From: Bradyrhizobium sp. CB1650
GTDB lineage: Bacteria > Pseudomonadota > Alphaproteobacteria > Rhizobiales > Xanthobacteraceae
Direction of reading: 5' to 3'
Assembly (NCBI RefSeq): GCF_029761915.1
Contig: NZ_CP121695.1
Span: 2,013,501-2,077,500, forward strand
Length of the DNA: 64,000 nt
The notes under the pieces were generated by a model that did no database searches, was not told where the DNA came from, and saw only the letters and a list, made by a program, of their open reading frames with translations. This document shows, one piece after another, positions 43,811-52,755 of the stretch (its first letter is position 1; every line of letters begins with the position of its first letter). Both the position numbers and the translations under genes were made by a program.

Positions 43811-44577
43811 GCGATCGCCCGATCCTGCCAGACGAGCAGCCGCGCCGTGATCTTGCGCAGGATCGTGTCCATGATGAGCGCGATCAGGCCGATGCAGATG
43901 ATCCCGACATAGATGACGTCGAGCAGAAAATAGGTCGAAGCGTTCTGGATCATGGCGCCAAGTCCACGCTGGGCCGCGATCAATTCGGATGCGACCAGCG
44001 TGGCCCAAGCAACCCCCAATGCGACGCGAAGCGCGGTGAGGATGTGCGGGACGGTGAGGGGAATGATGACCTTCCGGAATATCTCGCTTTGGTTGGCGCC
44101 GAGCGTCTGCGCCACGCGAATATAGAGCGGCGTGATCTGGGACACGCCCTCATACATGACGATCACGCCTGAGAAGAAAGAGGCGTAAAAGAGGATGACG
44201 AGCTTCGCGAGCTCATCCACGCCGAAATAGACGATCACCAGCGGGATCAGCGCAATCGGCGGCAGGGCGCGGAAGAAGTTGATCATGGGATCGGCGAAGG
44301 TGCGGGCCGGGCGATACCAACCCAGCAGGAAGCCGACGGGTACCGCGACGAGAATCCCGAGCGAGACGCCGAGAAAGACACGCCGCGTCGAGGCATAAAT
44401 GTCGAGCAGGAGGTTTTCGCGAGTCAGGAGCTCGAAGAACTTCGCCGCAACCTGATGCGGAGCGGGGATCAGCGAGGCGTTGACGAAGCCGCTCCAGCGG
44501 ACGGCATACCAGAGCAGGACGGCACCAACCCATGGCGCCAAGCCGAGAAGAAAGCGTCTCACGCCAGCTCCGTCCAT
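43807..44577 (-). CDS. ABC transporter permease, SsuC/TauC type
   Basis: This is a 256-residue inner-membrane protein with about six helices and the permease EAA loop (I-R-V-A-Q-T-L-G-A-N-Q-S-E-I-F-R-K-V-I-I-P-L-T-V-P). It is the first gene of the three-gene importer operon. It is divergent from the enolase-superfamily gene across a 105-base region, which should hold both promoters. Confidence 0.93.
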   Translation of the reverse strand: MDGAGVRRFLLGLAPWVGAVLLWYAVRWSGFVNASLIPAPHQVAAKFFELLTRENLLLDIYASTRRVFLGVSLGILVAVPVGFLLGWYRPARTFADPMINFFRALPPIALIPLVIVYFGVDELAKLVILFYASFFSGVIVMYEGVSQITPLYIRVAQTLGANQSEIFRKVIIPLTVPHILTALRVALGVAWATLVASELIAAQRGLGAMIQNASTYFLLDVIYVGIICIGLIALIMDTILRKITARLLVWQDRAIA

Positions 44578-44682
44578 TCGACGCTTCCACCCAGATTACG
44601 GTTGCTGTTTACAGAAGTCATATTATAAATAGGATGACCATACAAGAGGCGCTTTCGTCGCTGCTCCGCAGGGTTTCTTCGC
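44578..44682. promoter_or_regulatory. divergent promoter region between importer and catabolic operon
   Basis: This 105-base intergenic stretch separates the TauC-type permease gene from the dehydratase gene. It includes an AT-rich patch (GAAGTCATATTATAAATAGG, near 44617-44636) that could hold a -10 box. The GntR/HutC regulator encoded at 47434 is the obvious candidate to bind here, but I see no clear inverted repeat. Confidence 0.4.
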
Positions 44683-45810
44683 ATGACATCGCCGCCCTTC
44701 ACCATCCGGAGTGTCCGGGCCTTTGGCTACCGGTATCCCTTGACGACGCCCGTCATCACCTCGTTCGGACGAATGGCGGACCGACCGGCCGTTTTCGTCC
44801 GCGTCGAAGACACGGACGGCAATGCCGGCTGGGGCGAGGTGTGGTGCAATTTCCCCGCGCCAGGCGCCGAGCATCGCGTTCGGCTCGTCAACGAGGTGCT
44901 CGCGCCGGCGCTGGCCGGATTTCGCGCCTGCGAACCTTCAGCGGCCTTCGAGCGTCTGACGCAAGGCACCTCGGTGCTTGCGCTGCAATCTGGTGAAGCG
45001 GGACCGTTTGCGCAATCAATCGCGGGAATTGATCTTGCCGTCTGGGATCTTCACGCGCGGCGGCAGAATGTCGCGTTGTGGAAGCTCCTCGGTGGATCGC
45101 GGAACAGGATCAAGGTCTACGCCAGCGGCATCAATCCGGTCGGCGCGGAGCGAACGGCGGAAGCAGCCCTTGGCCGCGGTTACCGCGCATTGAAGCTGAA
45201 GGTCGGCTTCGATCCGGCGGCCGACCGCACCAATCTCGCAGCGCTGCGGCACCTGGTGGGCCAAGGGATGCTCGCAACTGACGTCAACCAGGGGTGGACG
45301 ATCGAGCAGGCTCTCGAACTTGCGCCGCAGCTCGAGCTGTTCGGTCTTGCCTGGCTCGAGGAGCCGATCCGTGCCGACCGCCCGCGCGAGGAGTGGAAGG
45401 CCTTGCGTCAGGTCATCCGCTTTCCGCTTGCGGCCGGTGAGAACATCGCAAGCCGTGCCGGCTTTGCCGAGGTGCTCGGCGAGCAAGTCCTCGGCGTGGT
45501 CCAGCCCGACATTGCGAAATGGGGCGGGCTGTCGCTTTGCGCAGGTGTCGCCCGCGACATCCTGAAGTCGGGCAAGATGTTCTGTCCGCACTATCTGGGG
45601 GCTGGAATCGGCCTGCTGGCATCCGCGCATCTGCTGGCCGGCGTCGGGGGAGACGGGCTGCTGGAGGTGGATTGCAACGAGAACCCGCTGCGGGACCGGT
45701 TTTGCGGCCCCGTGCTGAATGTTCGGGATGGAATGATCGAGCTCGGCGACGAGGCGGGTCTCGGGATTGTGCCTGATCTCGCGTCGATCGAACAATATCG
45801 GACCGCCTGA
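44683..45810 (+). CDS. mandelate racemase/muconate lactonising family enzyme
   Basis: This is a 375-residue enolase-superfamily enzyme that abstracts a proton alpha to a carboxylate, for example an acid-sugar dehydratase. The base motif K171-L-K173 lies in A-L-K-L-K-V-G-F, metal ligands are Asp200 (D-V-N-Q-G-W), Glu226 (W-L-E-E-P) and Glu253 (A-G-E-N-I), and a His lies in F-C-P-H-Y-L-G-A-G near 303. The K-x-K plus late His layout fits the mandelate-racemase subgroup. The following GMC gene overlaps its stop by one base. Confidence 0.93.
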   Translation: MTSPPFTIRSVRAFGYRYPLTTPVITSFGRMADRPAVFVRVEDTDGNAGWGEVWCNFPAPGAEHRVRLVNEVLAPALAGFRACEPSAAFERLTQGTSVLALQSGEAGPFAQSIAGIDLAVWDLHARRQNVALWKLLGGSRNRIKVYASGINPVGAERTAEAALGRGYRALKLKVGFDPAADRTNLAALRHLVGQGMLATDVNQGWTIEQALELAPQLELFGLAWLEEPIRADRPREEWKALRQVIRFPLAAGENIASRAGFAEVLGEQVLGVVQPDIAKWGGLSLCAGVARDILKSGKMFCPHYLGAGIGLLASAHLLAGVGGDGLLEVDCNENPLRDRFCGPVLNVRDGMIELGDEAGLGIVPDLASIEQYRTA

Positions 45811-47405
45811 TGTCACGTCGCGGCTACGACTACATCATCGTCGGCGCGGGTTCGGCGGGCTGCGTGGTCGCAAACCGGTTGTCGGCAGATCCGTCCTGCC
45901 GCGTGCTGTTGCTGGAAGCAGGCGGATCGGATCGCAACTTTTGGCTCAAGCTGCCGGTCGGCTATTACCGGACCATCTACAACGAGCGCTTCTCGCGTCT
46001 GTTCGAGACCGAGCCGTCCGAAGGGAGCGGCGGTCGTGCGATCGTCTGGCCGCGTGGCCGCGTGTTGGGCGGATCGTCGTCGATCAACGGGCTGATCTTC
46101 ATCCGCGGTCAGCACGAGGATTTTGACGACTGGGAACGTCTCGGCGCCGATGGCTGGAGCTATCGTGACGTCCTGCCTTATTTCCGGCGCTACGAGCGCT
46201 ACAGGGGCGGCGAGAGCCAGTTTCACGGCGGTCTCGGCGAGTTCGAGGTCTCCGACCTCCGCAACGACAATCTTGCTTCGGCCGCCTGGGTGGAGGCGGG
46301 TGTCCAGTTCGGCCTGCCGCGCAACCCCGACTTCAATGGTGAAACCACCTTTGGTGTCGGCACGTATCAACTCGGCATCGGACGTCATTGGCGGACCAGC
46401 TCGGCATCCGCCTTCCTTCGCCCGATCGCAGGCCGTGCCAACCTCACGATCATCACGCATGCACAGGTCAGCAAGGTCACGTTCGAGGGACGCGTAGCGA
46501 CCGGCGTGGAATGGATCAGCAAGGGACAGATGCGCAGTGCGACGGCCGATCGCGAGGTCATCCTGTCCGCCGGTGCGCTGCAATCGCCGCAGATCCTCCA
46601 GCTCTCCGGTGTTGGTCCGGCCGATCTGCTTCGTGAGCTCGGCATTCCCGTCGTCGTGGACTCTCCTGAAGTCGGCGACAATCTGCAGGATCATTATCAG
46701 GCCCGATTGATCGTGCGCTTGAAGGAACGGATTTCGCTCAATGACCAGGTCCGCCATCCCGTCGAGCTCGCGAAGATGGGGTTGCAGTGGATGCTGGCCG
46801 GCAGTGGCCCGCTGACGGTCGGCGCAGGACAGGTGGGCGGCGCGGCTTGCACCGAGTACGCGGTCGGCGGCCGTCCCGATGTGCAGTTCAACGTCATGCC
46901 GCTCTCGGTCGACAAGCCGGGAGATCCCCTGCACAACTATTCCGGCTTCACCGCGTCGGTCTGGCAATGCCACGGCCGATCGCGGGGACAACTTGCGATC
47001 CGCTCGGTGGATCCGTTCGACCAGCCCCGGATCGCGCCCAACTACTTTGCCGAGGAGCTCGATCGCAAGACGATCGTGGCTGGCCTGAAGATCCTGCGCG
47101 AGATTTGTCGACAGAAGGCATTTCACCCGCTCTGGGACGTTGAAATGGTCCCCGGCGAAGCCGCGCATGATGATGCCGCCCTGTGGGAGTTTGCGCGCAA
47201 CACCGGTGGCACGGTGTTTCATTGCGTGGGTACCTGTCGCATGGGCCGGGACGAGCGCGCGGTGCTCGATCCGCAGCTTCGGGTGCGCGGCGCCGAACGA
47301 CTGCGTGTGATCGATGCCTCGGTGATGCCGCAGATCACCTCGGCCAATACCAATGCGACCAGCCTGATGATAGGCGAGCGCGGTGCAGCGCTTGTCATGT
47401 CGTGA
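45810..47405 (+). CDS. GMC-family FAD oxidoreductase (choline dehydrogenase-like)
   Basis: This is a 531-residue flavoprotein alcohol dehydrogenase or oxidase. The FAD site Y-I-I-V-G-A-G-S-A-G-C-V-V-A-N-R-L is at residues 8-24, the GMC signature G-R-V-L-G-G-S-S-S-I-N-G is near 88, and the C-terminal T-V-F-H-C-V-G-T-C-R-M-G plus T-S-A-N-T-N-A-T-S holds the catalytic His and Asn. It shares an operon with the dehydratase and the GntR regulator. Oxidation of a hydroxyl substrate before or after dehydration is inferred. Confidence 0.95.
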   Translation: MSRRGYDYIIVGAGSAGCVVANRLSADPSCRVLLLEAGGSDRNFWLKLPVGYYRTIYNERFSRLFETEPSEGSGGRAIVWPRGRVLGGSSSINGLIFIRGQHEDFDDWERLGADGWSYRDVLPYFRRYERYRGGESQFHGGLGEFEVSDLRNDNLASAAWVEAGVQFGLPRNPDFNGETTFGVGTYQLGIGRHWRTSSASAFLRPIAGRANLTIITHAQVSKVTFEGRVATGVEWISKGQMRSATADREVILSAGALQSPQILQLSGVGPADLLRELGIPVVVDSPEVGDNLQDHYQARLIVRLKERISLNDQVRHPVELAKMGLQWMLAGSGPLTVGAGQVGGAACTEYAVGGRPDVQFNVMPLSVDKPGDPLHNYSGFTASVWQCHGRSRGQLAIRSVDPFDQPRIAPNYFAEELDRKTIVAGLKILREICRQKAFHPLWDVEMVPGEAAHDDAALWEFARNTGGTVFHCVGTCRMGRDERAVLDPQLRVRGAERLRVIDASVMPQITSANTNATSLMIGERGAALVMS

Positions 47406-47433
47406 CCGGGCTGCCTGACCCCGGGAGGGCGAG

Positions 47434-48156
47434 ATGGAATTGAGTTCCGACAGTCACGTCCCAAAATATGCGCAGATTGCCGATATCTTCCGGCAGCGGA
47501 TTGCACGTGGCATCTGGACCAAGGGCTTTCGCCTGCCGGCCAATGAGGATCTTGCGGCCGAGTTTGGCGTCTCGCGCGTCACGATCAGGCAGGCCGTCGA
47601 TCTGCTCTCGCGCGACGGAGTCATCGAGGCTCAGCAGGGGCGCGGCACGTTCGTGACCGGGACCGTGCGGCAGGACCGGTGGCTCAAGGTCGAGACGACC
47701 CTCTCCGATCTCGCGGACATGTACCGCGACACCTCGCCGGAGATCATCAATATCTCGGAGAGCCGCAGCGACGCGCCGCTGTTCCCGGAAGACGGCAAGC
47801 CCGCCGAGAAATACGTCTTCATGCGCCGTCTTCATTCGCGCGAGAAGCAGCCCTATTGCGTCATTTCCATCTACCTCGATGAGAAGATCTTCCGCAGATA
47901 TCCGAAGCGCTTTCGCAACGAGACCGTGATCCCGATCCTCAACGACCTCAAGGATCCGGCGATCGCAAGCGCACGCCAGACGCTCACGATCGGCACTGCG
48001 GATATCGAGGCGGCGCGGCTGCTCCGCGTTCCCCTGAACTCGCCGGTTGCCGAAGTCCGCCGGGTTTTCACCACCAAGGACCGCACCGTCATCTATCTCG
48101 GTGAAGTCACCTATCGGGGCGACTTCGTGCGGATCGACATGGATCTTCGTCCATAA
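47434..48156 (+). CDS. GntR-family (HutC/UTRA) transcriptional regulator
   Basis: This is a 240-residue regulator. The winged HTH (residues 10-75) shows P-A-N-E-D-L-A-A-E-F-G-V-S-R-V-T-I-R and G-R-G-T-F-V-T-G. The C-terminal UTRA ligand domain follows. It lies 28 bases after the GMC gene and is probably cotranscribed. It likely controls the dehydratase/GMC operon and the divergent importer in response to the substrate. Confidence 0.93.
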   Translation: MELSSDSHVPKYAQIADIFRQRIARGIWTKGFRLPANEDLAAEFGVSRVTIRQAVDLLSRDGVIEAQQGRGTFVTGTVRQDRWLKVETTLSDLADMYRDTSPEIINISESRSDAPLFPEDGKPAEKYVFMRRLHSREKQPYCVISIYLDEKIFRRYPKRFRNETVIPILNDLKDPAIASARQTLTIGTADIEAARLLRVPLNSPVAEVRRVFTTKDRTVIYLGEVTYRGDFVRIDMDLRP

Positions 48157-48257
48157 AGCGCGATGAGATTGGGATGAATCGTGATCGCGCTTTAGATTGC
48201 TGTTTGAGCATGATCTTTTCGGAAAACCGCTGCGCACTTTTCCGGATCACGCTCTAG
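48155..48257. repeat. rhizobial intergenic palindromic repeat
   Basis: There are two palindromic units in tandem. The first has arms AAAGCGCGAT (48155-48164) and ATCGCGCTTT (48184-48193). The second spans about 48207-48256, with arms GAGCATGATC and GGATCACGCTC around TTTTCGGAAAACCGC. I recognise this sequence as a family repeated many times in Bradyrhizobium/Rhizobiales genomes. It lies between convergent genes, so it may also end transcription from both sides. Confidence 0.75.
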
Positions 48258-48267
48258 CGCGGTGGCA

Positions 48268-50058
48268 TCACCGGGAAAACAGTTCCTGGTTTCGGCGTTC
48301 GAGCTCTTCCCCATAGGTGCGCAGCACATGGGATTCGCTCAAAGTGCCGATCGCGGCACGATGGTCGGCGCGGTCGACGACTGCAAGCACGTCCGCTTCG
48401 CTGCGCTCGAAGGCTTTCAGGATCTCGCGAACCGACGTGGTTGGGAGCAGGCATTCATCCTGCTGCTGCGCGAGCGATCCGATCGGTACATCGTCCTGGT
48501 TGGCGATGGAATGCAGCGTCGCCGCCGCGACGATGCCGGCATACATGCCGTTGGGATCGCGCAGCACGACCTGACGGACCTGTGCCGGCGAAAACAGCTT
48601 CTGGGCCTCACCAATCGGCATCGTCGCAAGGGCGTTCTCGAAGTCGGTGCGCATCAGGGACGCCGCGCTCATCTGACGGACCCAGCCGATGTCCTGCGGA
48701 CCGCGTATCACCTCACCGCGCAGATGGAAGCGCCATGTGGCGAAGCTGTAGCCGAACAGTTCGCGCACGATCAGTGCGCAGACCGATGATGCGACCACGG
48801 CCCCGACGGTCACCGAGAAATCGCCCGTGATCTCGAGCGCGAGGCAGACCATGCTGAACGGTGCCCCGAGCACGCCGGTCCCGAGCGCCGCGAGAGCCGC
48901 GATCGCGGCCGTGCCGGGCTGGAGCGCGAGCGTCGGAAGAGGCCCGCTCAGCACGATGCTGTAGAGCTGCCCGATCAGCGCGCCGAGCAGCAGCGAAGCG
49001 AAGAAAAGCCCGCCGCGAAAGCCGGAACCCAGCGAGATCGCAGACGCCAATATCTTGAACACGATGGTCGTCGTAAGCAGGAGCCAGGTGGAATTGCTGA
49101 CGAGCAGGATCTGCATCGCGCCGTGGCCGGCGCCCAGCACGGTCGGTGTCAGCAGGGCAAGGCCGCCCAGGAGGAAACCTCCAAGGATCGGCCGCATGAA
49201 GCCTTTGAACAATGTGAGGCGCTGAAAGCAGCGTTCAGAGAATGCGACCGCCAGCATGACAAGGATGCTGACGAACGCGCAGATGATCCCGATCAGCAAG
49301 GTCTGCCCGATCATCTCGACGGACACCGGAGAGGGAAAACCGGGCACCATCAGGAACGATTGATGCGTCAATTGCCGTGCCACCAGCCACGCGGTGACGG
49401 CGCTTGCAATCACGGGCACGAGTCCGGCGGATGTGTAAGCTCCCAGCACGACCTCAAAGGCATAGAAGGCGCCGGCCAACGGCGCGGAAAACGCCGCGCT
49501 GATAGCGCCCGCAGCGCCGCAGGCAACCAGCAGCCGCATGTCGTTGCGCCGGGCGGCCAGTCGTTGGCCGACATGCGATCCGAACATCGAGCAGATCTGC
49601 GTGTAGCCGGCTTCCAGTCCGACCGATCCGCCGAACCCGTTGGACAGCAAGGTCTGGATCGAGATCAGGAGGCTGCCTCGAAAAGATACCCGGCCGCCGT
49701 AGAGCGCGTTGGCCTCGATGGCATCGGCGAGTTGCTGTCCCTTGACCCGCCGGGCGAAGTAGAGCCCGACCAGCGCCAGGATCAGGCTGCCGAGTATCGG
49801 GATCAACAGGGTACGCTGCCAGGAAATCACGCCGGTGGCGCTGAGATGTGCGTCGAAGGGAATATCGAACAGAAGTGCGTGAGAAACCTGGCTGAGACTC
49901 GAGATGGTGGCGACAAGGACGCCGCTGAGCAATCCGACCACGATGGCGACCAAGACGAGGCCGGTCTCCCGGTTGCGCACGAAATTGCGCAATGCCACCG
50001 GCAGCAGATAGATGCCGGGAGCAGGGGCCGGCTTCGGGACATTGGGCGCCGCCTCCAT
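48268..50058 (-). CDS. CLC-family anion channel/transporter with CBS region
   Basis: This is a 596-residue membrane protein with about ten helices followed by a C-terminal CBS pair. The gating glutamate stretch is G-G-S-V-G-L-E-A-G, where the family usually has G-R/K-E-G-P. A later G-S-G-F-R-G-G-L-F-F-A-S-L-L-L-G-A replaces the usual F-x-P by F-F-A. It is therefore a divergent CLC. The start at 50058 follows the stop of the formylglycine enzyme gene by one base. It is last in the sulfatase operon. Confidence 0.88.
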   Translation of the reverse strand: MEAAPNVPKPAPAPGIYLLPVALRNFVRNRETGLVLVAIVVGLLSGVLVATISSLSQVSHALLFDIPFDAHLSATGVISWQRTLLIPILGSLILALVGLYFARRVKGQQLADAIEANALYGGRVSFRGSLLISIQTLLSNGFGGSVGLEAGYTQICSMFGSHVGQRLAARRNDMRLLVACGAAGAISAAFSAPLAGAFYAFEVVLGAYTSAGLVPVIASAVTAWLVARQLTHQSFLMVPGFPSPVSVEMIGQTLLIGIICAFVSILVMLAVAFSERCFQRLTLFKGFMRPILGGFLLGGLALLTPTVLGAGHGAMQILLVSNSTWLLLTTTIVFKILASAISLGSGFRGGLFFASLLLGALIGQLYSIVLSGPLPTLALQPGTAAIAALAALGTGVLGAPFSMVCLALEITGDFSVTVGAVVASSVCALIVRELFGYSFATWRFHLRGEVIRGPQDIGWVRQMSAASLMRTDFENALATMPIGEAQKLFSPAQVRQVVLRDPNGMYAGIVAAATLHSIANQDDVPIGSLAQQQDECLLPTTSVREILKAFERSEADVLAVVDRADHRAAIGTLSESHVLRTYGEELERRNQELFSR

Positions 50059-50059
50059 C

Positions 50060-51034
50060 CTATGCCGCGTCCCGCACCGGTTCTGCGCGCACGACCCGAA
50101 ACCCAATGTTGCTCGACGCGCTGTCGGGCGTGTTGGAGCTTCGCGCCGCGACGCGGTAGCGATTGCAGTAGGACTCGTGGCAGAGAAAAGATCCGCCGCG
50201 CATCGAGCGGTTCGGAGCAGGTTCGCGGTTCAAGGGATCCCGTGACGTGGTGAGGCGATGATAGCTCGGAGAGAAGTAGTCCTCACACCATTCCCAGACA
50301 TTTCCGGCGACATTGTGCAGGCCAAATCCGTTCGGCCCGAACGCGTGGACGGGCGCCGTTCCGAAATAGCCGTCGTCCATCGTATTGCGGTCGGGAAAGC
50401 TGCCCTGCCAGATATTGCAGCGATGCTCTCCGCCGGGCTGGAGTTCGCCGCCCCAGGGAAACGTCGCCTGGTCCAATCCCCCGCGCGCGGCCATTTCCCA
50501 TTCGGCCTCGGTCGGCAGCCGCGTGCCCGACCATTTGCAATAGGCCTGTGCGTCATTCCAGGAGATGTGGACGGCCGGGTGATCGAGCCTATCGAGGATG
50601 CTGCTCGAAGGGCCCTCCGGTTGGGCCCAATAGGCGTGCGGCACCGGGACCCACCAGGGGACCTCGCGGACGCGGCTCGCGTACGTCATTCGTGTCTCTT
50701 CCGGCAAGAGCCCATCAAAGACAAAGCTCCAGCCATAGCGTTCGGCCTCCGTTGTATAGCCCGTGGCCCGGACAAAGTCGCCGAACTGTACATTGCTCAC
50801 GGTGTAGCAAGCGATGGCGAAGGGCGACAGGGTCACCGGCCGCACCGGGCCTTCGCCGTCTTCGACAAAGCGCTTGTCGGTCGATCCCATGAGAAAGGTC
50901 CCGCCGATCAGGGAACTCCAGCGGCGAGCGATCGCTTCCGAACTCGGGACGATCGCGCGCTGCGCATCACCGACCGACGCCGGCGTCCTGCCGGCGCGGC
51001 TCTGGGTGCAGCAATGAGAACGATCCTTCGTCAT
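50060..51034 (-). CDS. formylglycine-generating enzyme (sulfatase maturase)
   Basis: This 324-residue FGE-sulfatase fold protein should oxidise the active-site cysteine of the adjacent sulfatase to formylglycine. Family marks are G-G-T-F-L-M-G-S near the start, L-P-T-E-A-E-W-E-M-A-A-R, N-V-W-E-W-C-E-D and the redox pair in G-G-S-F-L-C-H-E-S-Y-C-N-R-Y (Cys285 and Cys290). The start at 51034 is chosen because upstream in-frame codons lie outside the conserved protein. It ends one base before the CLC gene. Confidence 0.93.
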   Translation of the reverse strand: MTKDRSHCCTQSRAGRTPASVGDAQRAIVPSSEAIARRWSSLIGGTFLMGSTDKRFVEDGEGPVRPVTLSPFAIACYTVSNVQFGDFVRATGYTTEAERYGWSFVFDGLLPEETRMTYASRVREVPWWVPVPHAYWAQPEGPSSSILDRLDHPAVHISWNDAQAYCKWSGTRLPTEAEWEMAARGGLDQATFPWGGELQPGGEHRCNIWQGSFPDRNTMDDGYFGTAPVHAFGPNGFGLHNVAGNVWEWCEDYFSPSYHRLTTSRDPLNREPAPNRSMRGGSFLCHESYCNRYRVAARSSNTPDSASSNIGFRVVRAEPVRDAA

Positions 51035-51080
51035 GCAATTTCGCGATCGGCTCGCCTGTCGGGTCGACGAGCAACGCCAG

Positions 51081-52724
51081 CTATTTTTGCTTCTCTTCTT
51101 CCCAGAAGGCCGTGCCACCTTCCGCCTTCATCAGTTCCAGAATCTTCTCGCGCGGGATCACGCCACAGCGGTTGGCCCACTGCTGATACTGCGCCGACAT
51201 CTCGCGCACGCGCTCCGGGTGCTCGGCGGCAAGGTCGTGCATCTCGGTGCGGTCGGTTTCCATGTCGTAAAGCTCCCACGGGCCCGGATATTTTCTGACC
51301 AGTTTCCACTTGCCGACACGCACGGCCGCATTGCCTTCGTGCTCCCAGAACAGAGGCCCGCGACCGCCATAGGCCGACGCGAACGACGGCACGAGGCTCT
51401 CGCCCTCGCAGGGCAGGATGGGATTGCCGTTATATTCCTTCGGATAAGTGGCGCCCGTGACATCGAGAATGGTCGCCATCACGTCGGTGAGCTGGCTGGG
51501 GTTGTGCCGCAGGCCACCCTTCTCGGAAATGCCGCGTGGCCAGTGCACGATGAACGGCGTGGCGATGCCGCCCTCGTGGATCCAGTGCTTGTAGAGACGG
51601 AATGGCGTGTTGGAGAGGTTAGCCCACGCCGTGCCGTAGCTCTGATAGGTATCTTCGCCGCCCGGCATCAGGGACGGATCGTTGCCGAAGCGAACCGGCT
51701 TGCCGGTGCGGGTCCTTGCCTTCGCGATCATGAGCTGATCGACCAGCTCGCGCGCTGTCACACCCTCCGGAATGTCCTCGGCGCAGGCGCCGTTGTCGGA
51801 CAGGAAGATGATCAGCGTGTTGTCCATCTGGCCGGTCTCCTCGAGCGCTGCGAGGATGCGCCCGATACCCTGGTCCATGCGATCGATCTGGGCCGCATAG
51901 ACCTCCATGCAACGCAGCGTCCATTCGCGCTGCTCCGCTTCGGTCCACGGCGGCTGGGTCGGATCGCGATCGGTCAGTCGCCAGTTCGGATGAATGATGC
52001 CGTCGTCGACGAGCCTCTTGAGACGCTCTTCGCGCAGCTTGTCCCAGCCCGCGTCGAAGCGGCCCTTGTACTTGGCGATGTCTTCGTCATGGGCATGAAG
52101 CGGCCAATGTGGCGCGGTATAGGCGACATACTGGAAGAACGGCGCGTTGGGCTTTTCCGTCTTGTGCTGACGAATGAACGCGGCCGCTTGATCGCTGATC
52201 GCATCGGTGTAGAAAAACGAAGGATCGTTCTCGGCCTCGTGCTCGATATTGTCGTTGCCGCGGGTGAGCGTGTTCGGGTTATAGAAGCTGCCGGCGCCGA
52301 TGATGGTGCCGTAGAAATGGTCGAAGCCGCGCTGCAGCGGCCAGGCATCGGTCGGCTCGGTCAGGCTGCTAGCGATGTGCCATTTTCCGCTGAGATAGGT
52401 CGTGTAGTTCTTCTGCTTCAGGACCTCGGCGATGGTCACGCAGCTCTTGTTCAGATTGCCCGCGTAGCCCTCCGGGCCGTTGCTGTAGGTCAGGATGCCG
52501 ATGCCGGTCTGATGCGGATGCAGGCCGGTCAACAGCGAGGCGCGGGAGGGGCTGCACCGTGCGGTGTTGTAGAATTGGGAGTAGCGCAGCCCGTTGGCCG
52601 CGAGACGGTCGAGATTTGGCGTCTGGATCTCGCCGCCGTAACAGCCGATGTCCGAAAATCCCATGTCGTCGTTGAGGATGAGCAGGATGTTGGGGCTGTC
52701 GGAGGTTTTCGCGCCATTCGGCAT
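51081..52724 (-). CDS. arylsulfatase, type I (Cys-type)
   Basis: This is a 547-residue sulfatase. Asp19-Asp20 in L-I-L-N-D-D-M-G-F bind calcium. Cys57 in R-C-S-P-S-R-A-S-L-L-T-G is the residue converted to formylglycine (C-x-P-x-R motif). Later F-L-S-D-N-G-A-C-A-E and G-K-W-H-I-A-S segments complete the active site. No signal peptide is visible (MPNGAKTSDSPNILLI), so it acts in the cytoplasm on an imported sulfate ester. The maturase gene follows 46 bases on. Confidence 0.95.
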   Translation of the reverse strand: MPNGAKTSDSPNILLILNDDMGFSDIGCYGGEIQTPNLDRLAANGLRYSQFYNTARCSPSRASLLTGLHPHQTGIGILTYSNGPEGYAGNLNKSCVTIAEVLKQKNYTTYLSGKWHIASSLTEPTDAWPLQRGFDHFYGTIIGAGSFYNPNTLTRGNDNIEHEAENDPSFFYTDAISDQAAAFIRQHKTEKPNAPFFQYVAYTAPHWPLHAHDEDIAKYKGRFDAGWDKLREERLKRLVDDGIIHPNWRLTDRDPTQPPWTEAEQREWTLRCMEVYAAQIDRMDQGIGRILAALEETGQMDNTLIIFLSDNGACAEDIPEGVTARELVDQLMIAKARTRTGKPVRFGNDPSLMPGGEDTYQSYGTAWANLSNTPFRLYKHWIHEGGIATPFIVHWPRGISEKGGLRHNPSQLTDVMATILDVTGATYPKEYNGNPILPCEGESLVPSFASAYGGRGPLFWEHEGNAAVRVGKWKLVRKYPGPWELYDMETDRTEMHDLAAEHPERVREMSAQYQQWANRCGVIPREKILELMKAEGGTAFWEEEKQK

Positions 52725-52755
52725 GTTGTGTCCTCGTGATTGACGTGCAGGGTTG

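Noticed and set aside
43811..44008. N-terminal 66-residue extension of the SsuB-type ATPase
   Set aside because: Shadow of the permease end; the ATGA overlap at 43807-43810 fixes the start.
45813..47222. A 469-codon open frame antisense to the GMC oxidoreductase
   Set aside because: Third-position GC bias makes long antisense frames; no protein family is visible.
51033..52739. A 568-codon frame antisense to the arylsulfatase
   Set aside because: Shadow frame; the sulfatase on the other strand has all catalytic motifs.
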